From assembly GCA_030039655.1 (NCBI GenBank), contig JASHVC010000063.1:1-10938 (forward strand): DNA of 10,938 bases, read 5' to 3'. The notes beneath the pieces are model-generated. The model saw only the letters and a list, made by a program, of their open reading frames with translations, was not told where the DNA came from and ran no database searches. The translations under genes and the position numbers were made by a program. This stretch comes from Xanthobacteraceae bacterium. Its GTDB lineage: Bacteria; Pseudomonadota; Alphaproteobacteria; Rhizobiales; Xanthobacteraceae. This document shows positions 1 to 7,023 of the stretch, in pieces; positions within the stretch are counted from its first letter, which is position 1, and each line of letters opens with the position of its first letter.

Positions 1-330
1 GGCGGCACCGGCTTTACCGGCCGCGACGTGACGCCGGAGGCCATCGAGCCGCTGTTCGAGAAAAAGATGGACGCGTTCGCGGCGCTATTTCTGATGGTCA
101 GCTACCAGAAGATTGGCACGTCGGCGATTCAATCCCGCGCCACCGCGGGCCTCGCCGGCTCGACGTACATTTTCTGTCTGCCGGGCTCACCCGGGGCCTG
201 CAAGGACGCGTGGGACGAGATTCTGGTGCACCAGCTCGATTATCGTTACGGGCCCTGCAATTTCGTCGAGATCATGCCGCGGCTCGATGAGCACCTGCGC
301 CGGCCGAAGGCGCAAGGGGCGACGGTGTAG
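1..330 (+). CDS. moaB: Molybdenum cofactor biosynthesis protein B (3' part)
   Basis: The 5' end is cut by the window edge; 109 codons and a TAG stop are present, roughly the last 60% of a usual MoaB of about 170-180 residues. The visible part opens with the MoaB/MogA substrate-loop motif GGTGFTGRD, followed by KIGTSAIQSRATAGL and the CLPGSPGACKDAWD stretch, and ends with a PCNFVEIMPRL tail, which points to MoaB more than to MogA. MoaB/MogA-fold proteins bind molybdopterin and adenylylate it before metal insertion in the cytoplasm; in bacteria that also have MogA the exact role of MoaB is less certain. It converges on the MarR-GNAT gene, with a hairpin in the 42-bp gap. Family assignment is secure; start and N-terminus cannot be seen. 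Confidence 0.93.
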   Translation, partial: GGTGFTGRDVTPEAIEPLFEKKMDAFAALFLMVSYQKIGTSAIQSRATAGLAGSTYIFCLPGSPGACKDAWDEILVHQLDYRYGPCNFVEIMPRLDEHLRRPKAQGATV

Positions 331-369
331 CGTCATTCGGATTGCCGCTTCGCGGCTTCCGGAATGACG
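331..369. terminator. REP-like imperfect hairpin, probable bidirectional terminator
   Basis: Starting one base after the moaB stop, CGTCATTCGGA (331-341) pairs with TCCGGAATGACG (358-369), with one bulged base, around an inner perfect stem GCCGC (344-348) / GCGGC (352-356) and a TTC loop. It lies between two convergent genes and ends 3 bp before the stop of the MarR-GNAT gene, so it can act on transcripts from both sides. There is no T-run, so intrinsic termination is not proved. CGTCATTCCGG-type palindromes are common dispersed elements in alphaproteobacterial genomes (from memory), so it may equally be one copy of such a repeat. Confidence 0.6.
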
Positions 370-372
370 GTG

Positions 373-1314
373 TCACAACTCCAAATCCCAATACTCGCTG
401 ATCACCGGACGGCCCCAGCTGCGGTGCCGTTCCGTGCGCATGAGCCGGAAGCCCGCTTTCTGATAGATGTGGCGCGCGGCTGTGAGCACGCTGTGAGTCC
501 ATAGCGTGATTTTCTTGTAGCCGGCGCGGCGGGCGAAGCGAATGCATTCATCAACGAGCCGGGTGCCGATACCGAGCCCGCGCGCCTTCGGATCGAGCAG
601 CAGAAGGCGGATGCGGGCGACGTCGTCGCTATCCTTCGCCAGCATGATCGAGCCGACATTCTCGCCGTCCATTTCGGCGATCCAGCAACGCTCGCGCTTC
701 GGATCGAACTTGTTGACGAAATCGGCAACGATCTGCGAGCAGACTCCTTCGAATGGCGCGGTCCAGCCGTATTCCTCGGCGTAAATCTCGGCATTGCGCT
801 TGACGATCCAGCCGAAATCGCCGTGGCGCGGTTCGCGCACGATGTAACTGGGGCGCTCCGAGGGCTCAACGCCGTCGTCGCCGCCCAAAAGTTGCTCGAT
901 GATGCTCATCGCGGCGATCAATTGGGTCTGCCGCGCTGGCGCGAGCTTACCCAGCATGGCGCCAATGTCGCGCTGTGACAGCCGATTCAAAAGCGCAAAC
1001 GCCTTGCGGCCGCGCGGTGACAGCGTCAGATGACTTTGCCGCGCGTCGCGCTCCGACGTTTCGCGGCGGATCAAGGCGCGCTTTTCGAAATCTCGCAGCA
1101 CGCGGCTGAGGTAGCCGGCATCGAGATCCAGCGTGCGGCCGATCTCGGTTGCGGTGCGCGCGTTGCCGTTGCCGATCTCGTAGAGCACGCGCGCCTCGCC
1201 GAGCGAGTAGGGGCTGTCGAGGAAATTCTTGCGCAGCACGCCAATCTGCCGCGTGTAAAAGCGGTTGAAGCGGCGCACAGCGGCGATGCGGCTGTCATGC
1301 TGGCGTCGGGACAT
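373..1314 (-). CDS. MarR-GNAT fusion: winged-helix regulator with N-acetyltransferase domain
   Basis: The protein has 313 residues and two domains. Residues 1-145 form a MarR-type winged helix, with the helix-turn-helix around 54-83 (TATEIGRTLDLDAGYLSRVL) and the wing at about 83-99 (RRETSERDARQSHLTLS). Residues 157-313 form a GNAT acetyltransferase with the acetyl-CoA signature at 235-258, core ARGLGIGTRL. Such fusions are a known family in proteobacteria; the acetyl acceptor is generally unknown and nothing here identifies it. The ATG has a GAGG-like site about 10 bases upstream. The only sizeable gap before it (38 bp to the upstream glycosyltransferase stop) holds a MarR-type palindrome, so autoregulation is likely. 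Function beyond DNA binding and acetyl transfer is not known. Confidence 0.9.
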   Translation of the reverse strand: MSRRQHDSRIAAVRRFNRFYTRQIGVLRKNFLDSPYSLGEARVLYEIGNGNARTATEIGRTLDLDAGYLSRVLRDFEKRALIRRETSERDARQSHLTLSPRGRKAFALLNRLSQRDIGAMLGKLAPARQTQLIAAMSIIEQLLGGDDGVEPSERPSYIVREPRHGDFGWIVKRNAEIYAEEYGWTAPFEGVCSQIVADFVNKFDPKRERCWIAEMDGENVGSIMLAKDSDDVARIRLLLLDPKARGLGIGTRLVDECIRFARRAGYKKITLWTHSVLTAARHIYQKAGFRLMRTERHRSWGRPVISEYWDLEL

Positions 1315-1332
1315 GCCGAAGCCTCGCCCAGG

Positions 1333-1351
1333 TATTTGACTTAGTCAAGTA
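1333..1351 (-). promoter_or_regulatory. Candidate MarR operator / promoter of the MarR-GNAT gene
   Basis: Read on the minus strand, TTGACTAAGTCAA (1348-1336) is a perfect 6-bp-arm palindrome around one central base, extended by two further matching pairs after one mismatch (TACTTGACTAAGTCAAATA). Length and symmetry fit a dimeric MarR-family site. It ends 18 bp before the ATG of the MarR-GNAT gene and begins one base after the stop of the upstream gene. TTGACT is also a good -35 match, so binding would block RNA polymerase; I see no convincing -10. The link to this regulator is inference from position and symmetry. Confidence 0.6.
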
Positions 1352-1352
1352 T

Positions 1353-1913
1353 CTAGCGCGACGCGGCGCCCGCGGCGAGGGTTGCGATGCGCCGGCGGCC
1401 GATGCGGCGGATGAGATCGGTCTCAGGGTCGGCGGCCACATCGGAATGGCCGCCGAGTTCGTCGTAAAAGGGATGCGCAATGAGCAGGCCCTGCTCCGGA
1501 GCCGGCAGGGCGCCAAGGGCTGTCCTGATGAGCGACAGCATCTCCTTCAACGCCGGCCGCGTTGCGCGCTCGCGGCGGAACACCGCCGCGCGGGCCGCCG
1601 GTGGGAATCGCTCGACGAAGCGCCGCAGCTCGCCGGTCCAGGCTGCTTCCGGCGCAGTGCCCGGCCGCAGGAACAGGAGCCAAGGAGCACGCGCCGTGGT
1701 CGCGGCCTCCTTCAACCGCTGGCCCAGAGAGCCTTGGATAACGGTGAAATTGCAGCCGGCCACATCGGCGACGGCTGCGGTGCCGTCGGCTGAACCGCCG
1801 TCGGCCACGATGACTTCCGTTACCAAGCCATCCATTGCCCCGGGAACGAGCGCCACCAAGCTCGACGCAAGCGCGTTTTCGGAGTTGAGGGTGGCGATGA
1901 TGATGCTGAGCAT
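1353..1913 (-). CDS. Small GT2-like (GT-A fold) glycosyltransferase family protein
   Basis: The protein has 186 residues. The N-terminus is typical of family 2 glycosyltransferases: MLSIIIATLNSENAL, then EVIVADGGSADGT at residues 33-45, which contacts the nucleotide in this fold. The usual metal-binding DXD position (FLHADT in close relatives) reads FLRPGT at 81-86, so the canonical acidic pair is missing. The C-terminal half keeps FYDELGGHSD and ADPETDLIRRIGRRRI, which resembles the acceptor-side ELGGF/ED region of these enzymes. It lies upstream of and co-directional with the MarR-GNAT gene and divergent from the radical SAM gene. Upstream of the ATG there is only a weak purine stretch. Substrate unknown; it may be a non-catalytic or metal-independent member. 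Confidence 0.75.
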   Translation of the reverse strand: MLSIIIATLNSENALASSLVALVPGAMDGLVTEVIVADGGSADGTAAVADVAGCNFTVIQGSLGQRLKEAATTARAPWLLFLRPGTAPEAAWTGELRRFVERFPPAARAAVFRRERATRPALKEMLSLIRTALGALPAPEQGLLIAHPFYDELGGHSDVAADPETDLIRRIGRRRIATLAAGAASR

Positions 1914-1962
1914 TCGCCGCAGACCGAGCTTTTGCCGGCCAGTTTGGGTTCCAACTCTCGAT

Positions 1963-1981
1963 AAGTTGCGAACCGCAACTT
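1963..1981. promoter_or_regulatory. Perfect 8-bp-arm dyad in divergent intergenic region
   Basis: AAGTTGCG (1963-1970), a 3-base AAC spacer and CGCAACTT (1974-1981) form a perfect inverted repeat. It lies 50 bp upstream of the glycosyltransferase start and 80 bp upstream of the radical SAM start, and is preceded by a weaker dyad (AGTTTGG / CCAACT, 1941-1956). It could be an operator for an unidentified regulator or an RNA hairpin in the leader of the minus-strand gene. No protein is assigned. Confidence 0.4.
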
Positions 1982-2021
1982 TCCAACAGTTTCCTTGTTC
2001 ACGGGGGCCTCACGCGGAATT

Positions 2022-2036
2022 GTTCTTGTTTTGTTC
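2022..2036 (+). promoter_or_regulatory. LexA (SOS) box, alphaproteobacterial type GTTC-N7-GTTC
   Basis: GTTCTTGTTTTGTTC matches exactly the alphaproteobacterial LexA consensus, the direct repeat GTTC-N7-GTTC, with an AT-rich spacer. It ends 24 bp before the ATG of the radical SAM gene, inside the 147-bp divergent region, where a repressor would block transcription. I found no other exact copy when scanning GTTC and GAAC occurrences in the window by eye. The box itself is read directly; LexA control is inferred from the known consensus. Confidence 0.72.
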
Positions 2037-2060
2037 ACTAGGTCGCGTTAGCTTCCGAGC

Positions 2061-3200
2061 ATGGCTCAATCGTCCGCCTTGAGACGCCCGCCGGCGCCGC
2101 TGCCCTCCGCGCCGGTGGGCGAGTTGGGAACCGCCGTCGACCGCGAGCGCCGCCGCGGCCGCGGCACGGTTTCCAACGCCTCAGGGCGGTTCGAGCCGAT
2201 AGCGCGAGTCGCATTCGACGATGGCTGGCAGGGCCTAGAAGAGCTGCCGCCGTTCAAGACCAGCGTGACGGTCGACGCGACGCGGAAGATCATCACCCAC
2301 AACGAGTCTCCGGACATTTCGTTTGACCGCTCGATCAACCCTTATCGGGGCTGCGAGCACGGCTGTGTTTATTGCTTCGCGCGCCCCACGCATGCCTATC
2401 TGGGCCTGTCGCCCGGTCTCGATTTCGAATCCAAGCTGTTCATGAAGCCGAACGCACCCGAATTGCTGGAGCGCGAATTGTCGGCGCCGGGCTATGTGCC
2501 GAAAGTCATCGCCATAGGCACGAACACCGATCCGTATCAGCCCATCGAACGCCAATACAAAATTATGCGCGGCATTCTCGAAGTGTTGGATCGCGCCGGC
2601 CATCCTGTCGGCATCGTGACCAAGTCGGCGCTGGTGCTGCGCGATCTCGATATCCTCGCGCGCATGGCGGCCCGCGATCTGGTGAAGGTCGCGATCTCGG
2701 TCACGACGCTAGATTCGAAGTTGGCGCGCGTCATGGAACCGCTCGCTGCGACGCCGCCGCGGCGTCTCGAAGCCTTACGTCAGTTGGTGAAGGCCGGGAT
2801 ACCGACCTCCGCCATGGTCGCGCCGGTCATCCCGGCAATCAACGACGCCGAGATGGAACGCATCCTTGAAGCCGTGGGTGCGGCAGGCGTACGCAATGCC
2901 GGCTATGTGTTGTTGCGGCTGCCGTTGGAAATCCGCGATTTGTTCAGCGAATGGCTGAAAGAGAACTTTCCAGATCGCCACGATCATGTTTTCAAGCTCG
3001 TTCGCGATACGCGTGGCGGCAAGGATTACGATTCGACATGGGGCAAGCGCCAGACAGGCACCGGGCCGGTAGCCTGGATGATCGGACGCCGTTTCGAACT
3101 CGCTTGTGAGCGTCTCGGCTTCAACACCACCAAGCGCCGCGTCACTACCGAGTATTTCCGACCGCCGCGGCCCGCAGCTGAGCAACTCGCGCTGTTTTAG
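2061..3200 (+). CDS. PA0069-family radical SAM protein (SplB-related, COG1533)
   Basis: The protein has 379 residues. The radical SAM cluster motif CxxxCxxC is at C98, C102 and C105 (CEHGCVYC), preceded by [20 protein letters not shown] at 153-163 is a hallmark of the SplB-like group, and the barrel runs to about residue 300. A basic, disordered-looking N-terminus (1-45, [19 protein letters not shown]) is characteristic of PA0069-type proteins. The only cysteine outside the cluster is C349; no counterpart of the hydrogen-donating cysteine of Bacillus spore photoproduct lyase is evident, so it is unlikely to be a true photoproduct lyase. Reaction and substrate are unknown. A perfect LexA box precedes it, suggesting DNA-damage induction. 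The ATG has only a weak ribosome-binding site (CCGAG). rnhB follows on the same strand. Confidence 0.92.
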   Translation: MAQSSALRRPPAPLPSAPVGELGTAVDRERRRGRGTVSNASGRFEPIARVAFDDGWQGLEELPPFKTSVTVDATRKIITHNESPDISFDRSINPYRGCEHGCVYCFARPTHAYLGLSPGLDFESKLFMKPNAPELLERELSAPGYVPKVIAIGTNTDPYQPIERQYKIMRGILEVLDRAGHPVGIVTKSALVLRDLDILARMAARDLVKVAISVTTLDSKLARVMEPLAATPPRRLEALRQLVKAGIPTSAMVAPVIPAINDAEMERILEAVGAAGVRNAGYVLLRLPLEIRDLFSEWLKENFPDRHDHVFKLVRDTRGGKDYDSTWGKRQTGTGPVAWMIGRRFELACERLGFNTTKRRVTTEYFRPPRPAAEQLALF

Positions 3201-3277
3201 CGTTCCTTTCTCCCCGCTGTCCCCGTGCGGCGATGGCTGCGTTGCGGTTCCCGGCGCGCGCCGCCATCATGCGGCCG

Positions 3278-4003
3278 ATGAGTCGCAAACCGAACGGTCG
3301 CAACGAAAACGCAAAAGCGGCGTCGCGCTTGCCGCTCGGCGAAGAAATTGCGCGCCCGACGTTCCGCCGCGAGCGTGCGGCGCTCAAGCGCGGCGTATGG
3401 CCAATCGCCGGATGCGATGAAGCTGGGCGCGGCCCACTGGCTGGGCCCGTAGTCGCCGCGGCCGTGATCCTCGATCCTGACGATGTGCCGCACGGGCTCG
3501 ATGATTCGAAAAGGTTGACGCCGGAACGCCGCGAAGTGCTTTACGAGCGCATCTGCGCGCGCGCTCAGGTCGCGGTAGCCATGGCGCCGCCGTGGCGGAT
3601 CGATCGCGATAATATCTTGCGCGCCTCACTGTGGGCGCTAGCGCGCGCGGTCGCGGCGCTGCCGGTTAAGCCGCATCTCGTTTTTGTCGACGGCCGCGAC
3701 CGTATTGACGCCGGTTGCGACTGCCAGGCGGTGATTGGCGGCGACGGCCTTGTTGCCTCCATCGCGGCCGCCTCGATCGTCGCTAAGGTGACGCGCGATC
3801 GGCTCATGGCCTGTCTTGGCGCGGCGCATCCGGGCTACGGCTTCGAGCGGCACATGGGCTACAGCGTGCCCGAGCATTTCGCCGCGCTGGACCGGCTCGG
3901 CCCGACCATCCACCATCGCCGGTCGTTCTCGCCGGTTGCGGGCGTATTGGGCCTGTTGGACGCCGATTCCGAGGAGGCAATCGCTAACGTATTGCCACTC
4001 TAG
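3278..4003 (+). CDS. rnhB: Ribonuclease HII
   Basis: RNase HII cuts the RNA strand of RNA-DNA hybrids and removes single ribonucleotides misincorporated into DNA. From this start (241 residues) the catalytic D-E-D-D set is visible: D47 and E48 in [16 protein letters not shown]138 in VFVDGRD and D174 in [19 protein letters not shown] and the C-terminal [12 protein letters not shown] and HHRRSF are also typical. About 35 basic, poorly conserved residues precede the core. The start is uncertain: in-frame ATGs at 3233, 3269 and 3278 all lack a good ribosome-binding site; 3278 is chosen because the extra residues of the longer forms are low-complexity. It lies 77 bp (or 32 bp) after the radical SAM gene and may be cotranscribed with it. 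Confidence 0.93.
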   Translation: MSRKPNGRNENAKAASRLPLGEEIARPTFRRERAALKRGVWPIAGCDEAGRGPLAGPVVAAAVILDPDDVPHGLDDSKRLTPERREVLYERICARAQVAVAMAPPWRIDRDNILRASLWALARAVAALPVKPHLVFVDGRDRIDAGCDCQAVIGGDGLVASIAAASIVAKVTRDRLMACLGAAHPGYGFERHMGYSVPEHFAALDRLGPTIHHRRSFSPVAGVLGLLDADSEEAIANVLPL

Positions 4004-4082
4004 CCGTGCGGCTTTAGTTCTATAGCGTCCACTCCGACACCGAGCCTGCTGGCGATCCTGTATCTCATACGCGCTGAGCCCG

Positions 4083-5645
4083 ATGTTCTACGTCCCCCTT
4101 TACTTCGAAGCGATCCGCACGCGCCCGGCGGTCATCTTCTGGGTGGCGGCGCTGGCCCAGGCCGCGATTTGGCTCGCGGTGCCCATGTTGTTCTACTCCG
4201 CGCCGCCCGGCGATTTGGCGCAGGTACTGGCTGTTGGCCACGAATTCCAGTTCGACAGCGACGTCGGCCCGCCGCTCGCGTTCTGGTTCGCCGAGACCGC
4301 CTATCGCATCGGCGGCTTGTTCGGCGTTTACGCACTTTCGCAGATTTGCGTGATCGTGACCTATTGGTGCGTGTTCAGGCTGGGCAGCGCCATTGTCGGC
4401 GCGCCGCAAGCAATCGTGGCCGTGCTGCTCATGGTCGGCATTTCGGCGTTCACGGTGCCGACACCGGATTTTGACCCGGCGATTTTGGCCATGGCGCTGT
4501 GGGCCATCGTGCTCTCGCGCTACTGGCAAGCGGTTGCGCTGGGCGAGCGGCAATCCTGGTACGTGTTCGGCGCAGCCACTGCTCTTCTGTTGATGACCAG
4601 CGAGGGGGCGCTCATCCTGCTCGCGCCGCTGGCCCTGTTCACGGTGCTGACCGATCGAGGGCGCGCAGCGCTCAATCGCGTGGACCCGTGGGTCGTAACA
4701 TTCGTCCTTATCGGTTTTTTGTTTCTGCATCTGCTCTGGCTCGAGGGCTCCGCCGACAGCTTGACGCCGACTATCGCGCAGCTCCGCGATGCGGGCAGCG
4801 CGCAACAAAACACGCTGGCCTGGCTTCGCCTCCTTGCCGCGCTCATTCTGGCCCACGCGGGCCTGGCAATTCTCGTAGTGCTAGCAGGCGGCTGGCCTCG
4901 ATCCCGCAACGATCCGACGCCTGCGCTCACGCGCAGAGCCGTGGATGACTTTGGCAAAACCTTCGTGAAGGTCTTTGCTTTTACGCCGGCGCTACTGGCG
5001 ACGATCATTGCGGTTCTGCTCGGGAGGCTGCTGCCGATTGGCGGTACGGCGCCGCTTTTGGTGCTGTCCGCGCTCGGCGTGATCGTCCTTGGTGGCGAAA
5101 GTATCGCGCTCTATCACCAACGCATTCTCGGATTCGCCTGGGCCGGTTTGTTAATTGTACCGGCTGCTCTGGTGCCGGCGGTGTTGATCATGCTGCCGTG
5201 GACGACACGCACCGCTCTCTCGGTGGGAGAGCCGGCAGCCGCCATGGGCCGCTTCTTTGGCGAGACTTTCGAGAGCAGGACCGGACGCCCGCTTGCCGTC
5301 GTCACTGGCGAAACTGCCACCGCCACCATCGTGGCGATCGGAGCGCCGAGCCGCCCAAGCGTCTATTTTGAGACCGATCCCGACCGTTCGCCGTCGGTCA
5401 CGCCCGACGAGATACGGCAAAAGGGCGCCGTGGTGGTCTGGCTCGCTGCGGACACGACACCGACGCCGCCGCCTTTGATCAAAGCGCATTTTCCTGATCT
5501 CGTTCCTGAGGTGCCGCAAACCTTCGAGCGGCGTGTGCGGGGCCGGCTGCCGCTGTTGCGTGTCGGCTGGGGCATGATCCGGCCGGCAAGCGCGCCGGCG
5601 CCGGCCGCGAGCACGCCTTCGCCAGCCGCACCCATGCCGCGTTGA
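4083..5645 (+). CDS. Multispanning membrane protein, GT39/ArnT-like glycosyltransferase
   Basis: The protein has 520 residues, with about ten hydrophobic segments (for example 16-37, 80-99, 108-125, 133-153, 160-188, 203-220, 246-268, 296-318, 323-340, 347-373) and then a soluble C-terminal part (about 375-500) ending in a Pro/Ala tail. The first periplasmic loop, PPGDLAQVLAVGHEFQFDSDVGPPLAFW (41-68 region), matches the GT39 pattern in which an acidic residue and a downstream PPL mark the active-site loop. Enzymes of this type move sugars from polyprenyl-phosphate donors to lipid or protein on the periplasmic side. Donor and acceptor cannot be read from the sequence. The ATG has no clear ribosome-binding site. 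It starts 79 bp after rnhB and ends 49 bp before the cupin gene. Confidence 0.78.
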   Translation: MFYVPLYFEAIRTRPAVIFWVAALAQAAIWLAVPMLFYSAPPGDLAQVLAVGHEFQFDSDVGPPLAFWFAETAYRIGGLFGVYALSQICVIVTYWCVFRLGSAIVGAPQAIVAVLLMVGISAFTVPTPDFDPAILAMALWAIVLSRYWQAVALGERQSWYVFGAATALLLMTSEGALILLAPLALFTVLTDRGRAALNRVDPWVVTFVLIGFLFLHLLWLEGSADSLTPTIAQLRDAGSAQQNTLAWLRLLAALILAHAGLAILVVLAGGWPRSRNDPTPALTRRAVDDFGKTFVKVFAFTPALLATIIAVLLGRLLPIGGTAPLLVLSALGVIVLGGESIALYHQRILGFAWAGLLIVPAALVPAVLIMLPWTTRTALSVGEPAAAMGRFFGETFESRTGRPLAVVTGETATATIVAIGAPSRPSVYFETDPDRSPSVTPDEIRQKGAVVVWLAADTTPTPPPLIKAHFPDLVPEVPQTFERRVRGRLPLLRVGWGMIRPASAPAPAASTPSPAAPMPR

Positions 5646-5694
5646 TCGCGTCACGGAAATCGCGCACGCTCTCCTCAATGCCAAGGAGAATCAA

Positions 5695-6060
5695 ATGCCA
5701 AAGCTGTCGGGCTATGCCGCACTCGCCACGCTTCCCGAGGAGCGAGTTACCGACAAGATCAGCCGCAAGATCGCCTCCGGTGAGCAGGAAATGATCGTGT
5801 GGTGGAGCATGAAGGCCGGCGCGCACGCGACCGCGCACAAACACACGAACGAGCAGATTGCGTGGATCCTCAAGGGCAAGATGGAATTCCGGCTCGGCAA
5901 CGAGCGGCGTACCTGCGGGCCGGGCGACGTGGTGGTGATCCCGGGTGGCGTCGAACACGAGGCGTTCTTTCCCGAGGATACCGAAGTGATCGACGTGTTC
6001 GCACCGCCCCGCGCGGATTTTCTGACCGGCGGCGTGCCCGACTACATGAAAGTGAAGTAA
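5695..6060 (+). CDS. Small single-domain cupin protein
   Basis: The protein has 121 residues and is a complete cupin barrel. Motif 1 is GAHATAHKHTNEQIAWILKG, giving metal ligands H48, H50 and E53 or Q54; motif 2 is GPGDVVVIPGGVEH at 75-88, ending in the fourth ligand H88. The HxHxxEQ spacing resembles KdgF-like and related small cupins, so a metal-binding enzyme or sensor is likely, but no substrate can be named. A strong ribosome-binding site AAGGAG (5683-5688) sits 6 bases before the ATG, making the start secure. It ends 3 bp from the stop of the convergent uracil-DNA glycosylase gene, leaving no room for a separate terminator. Confidence 0.88.
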   Translation: MPKLSGYAALATLPEERVTDKISRKIASGEQEMIVWWSMKAGAHATAHKHTNEQIAWILKGKMEFRLGNERRTCGPGDVVVIPGGVEHEAFFPEDTEVIDVFAPPRADFLTGGVPDYMKVK

Positions 6061-6063
6061 CCG

Positions 6064-6918
6064 TCAGGCGAGCGCCTTCTTGAGCGCTAGAAAATCCCGC
6101 CAGGCGAGCCGCTTCTGTAGCGGCTGACGTAGCAGATAAGCTGGGTGAAGGGTGGCCATGGCGCGAATTTCGCGCGTGCCGGTGTCGTATTTGAACCAAC
6201 GGCCGCGCGTTCTGGTGATACCTTCGCGAGTACCTAGCAAGGTCTGGGTCGCGGGCTGTCCGAGGGTGACCAAAATGTCCGGCTCGGCAAGCTCGATCTG
6301 CCGGTGGACAAACGGCAGACAGATTGCAGTTTCCTGCGGCGTCGGCGTGCGGTTGCCTGGTGGCCGCCACGGCACGACGTTGGCGATGTAGGCTTTGGTG
6401 CGATCGAGTCCGATCGCCTCCATCATGCGGTCGAGTAACTTGCCGGAACGCCCGACGAATGGCTTCCCGGATATGTCTTCCTCGTATCCGGGTGCTTCGC
6501 CAACAAACATCACCCGCGCCTTCGGATTCCCGTCAGCAAAGACTAATTGCGTCGCGGTAGCGCGTAGCCCGCAGCCTTGGAAGTTTTCCAGCAGCCCGCG
6601 CAGCGCGTCGAGATCTTTGGCGCTCGCAGCGGCCTCCCGCGCCGCCATGACGGCGACCTCGGGCGGCGGAGGCGCCGCTTGCGCTGGAATGTTTCCTGCA
6701 TCCTTGGGGGGAAGCGGCGGGGAAGGAACTGGGTTGCGCGAGTGGGACGCAGGGGTTTCGGCGTCCGCTGGCTGCATGGCGGCAGCTTGCCCCGCGGCGG
6801 AGGTGGCGACAGCCGGATCTGCCATGCGGTCGACAGCTTCCTCGCCAACAAGAGCGTCGACGCCGGCGTCAAGGTAGAAGGCGAGCAATTCGCGCGCGTT
6901 GCTGGGTCCGGGCGTCAT
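6064..6918 (-). CDS. Family-4-like uracil-DNA glycosylase with depleted Fe-S ligands
   Basis: Removes uracil from DNA to start base-excision repair. From this start (284 residues) the catalytic motifs are intact: GEAPG at 140-144 followed by EED and GKPFVGRSG, and HPAYLLR at 258-264. The N-terminal 100 residues are Ala/Pro-rich and probably flexible. Family 4 enzymes bind a 4Fe-4S cluster through four cysteines; here only two remain (C116 in FQGCGL and C200 in AICLPF). The first CxxC cysteine is F113, and the KCRPP cysteine is W184 ([10 protein letters not shown]). An in-frame ATG at 7125 would overlap the divergent ETF-QO start by 102 bp and adds unlikely sequence; ATGs at 6969 and 6918 are both possible, and 6918 begins with the conserved-looking [15 protein letters not shown]. 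Confidence 0.88.
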   Translation of the reverse strand: MTPGPSNARELLAFYLDAGVDALVGEEAVDRMADPAVATSAAGQAAAMQPADAETPASHSRNPVPSPPLPPKDAGNIPAQAAPPPPEVAVMAAREAAASAKDLDALRGLLENFQGCGLRATATQLVFADGNPKARVMFVGEAPGYEEDISGKPFVGRSGKLLDRMMEAIGLDRTKAYIANVVPWRPPGNRTPTPQETAICLPFVHRQIELAEPDILVTLGQPATQTLLGTREGITRTRGRWFKYDTGTREIRAMATLHPAYLLRQPLQKRLAWRDFLALKKALA

Positions 6919-7023
6919 GGTCGAAACTGTATCGGTTGGTAGCAAGTCTAGGCGGGCAGCCGAAACCATGAAACACTTATTCGCGCACAAGGCGGTGAAC
7001 CACCGCGGTACGACGGAAATGCC

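Noticed and set aside
1820..2038. 72-codon minus-strand frame entering the divergent region, beginning MNKTRTIPREAPVNKETVG
   Set aside because: It runs in a different frame over the start of the glycosyltransferase gene, and its first codons lie across the SOS box; no ribosome-binding site and no family resemblance.
4002..4013. Short AGCCG/CGGCT dyad at the rnhB stop as a terminator
   Set aside because: The stem is at most 5 bp with a 2-base loop and the following T-run is broken (TTTAGTTCT), too weak to call.
4065..4856. 263-codon minus-strand frame opposite the GT39-like gene
   Set aside because: The product is dominated by Arg, Gln, Glu and His, typical of an antisense shadow; the sense strand encodes clear membrane segments.
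6067..6090. AGCGC...GCGCT dyad just past the cupin stop as a shared terminator
   Set aside because: A 5-bp stem lying inside the glycosylase coding sequence with no T-run; likely chance at this GC content.
2061..6918. A dedicated DNA-repair island made of the radical SAM, rnhB and uracil-DNA glycosylase genes
   Set aside because: The genes are interrupted by a membrane glycosyltransferase and a cupin, and the glycosylase is on the other strand without a LexA box; proximity alone does not support a system.
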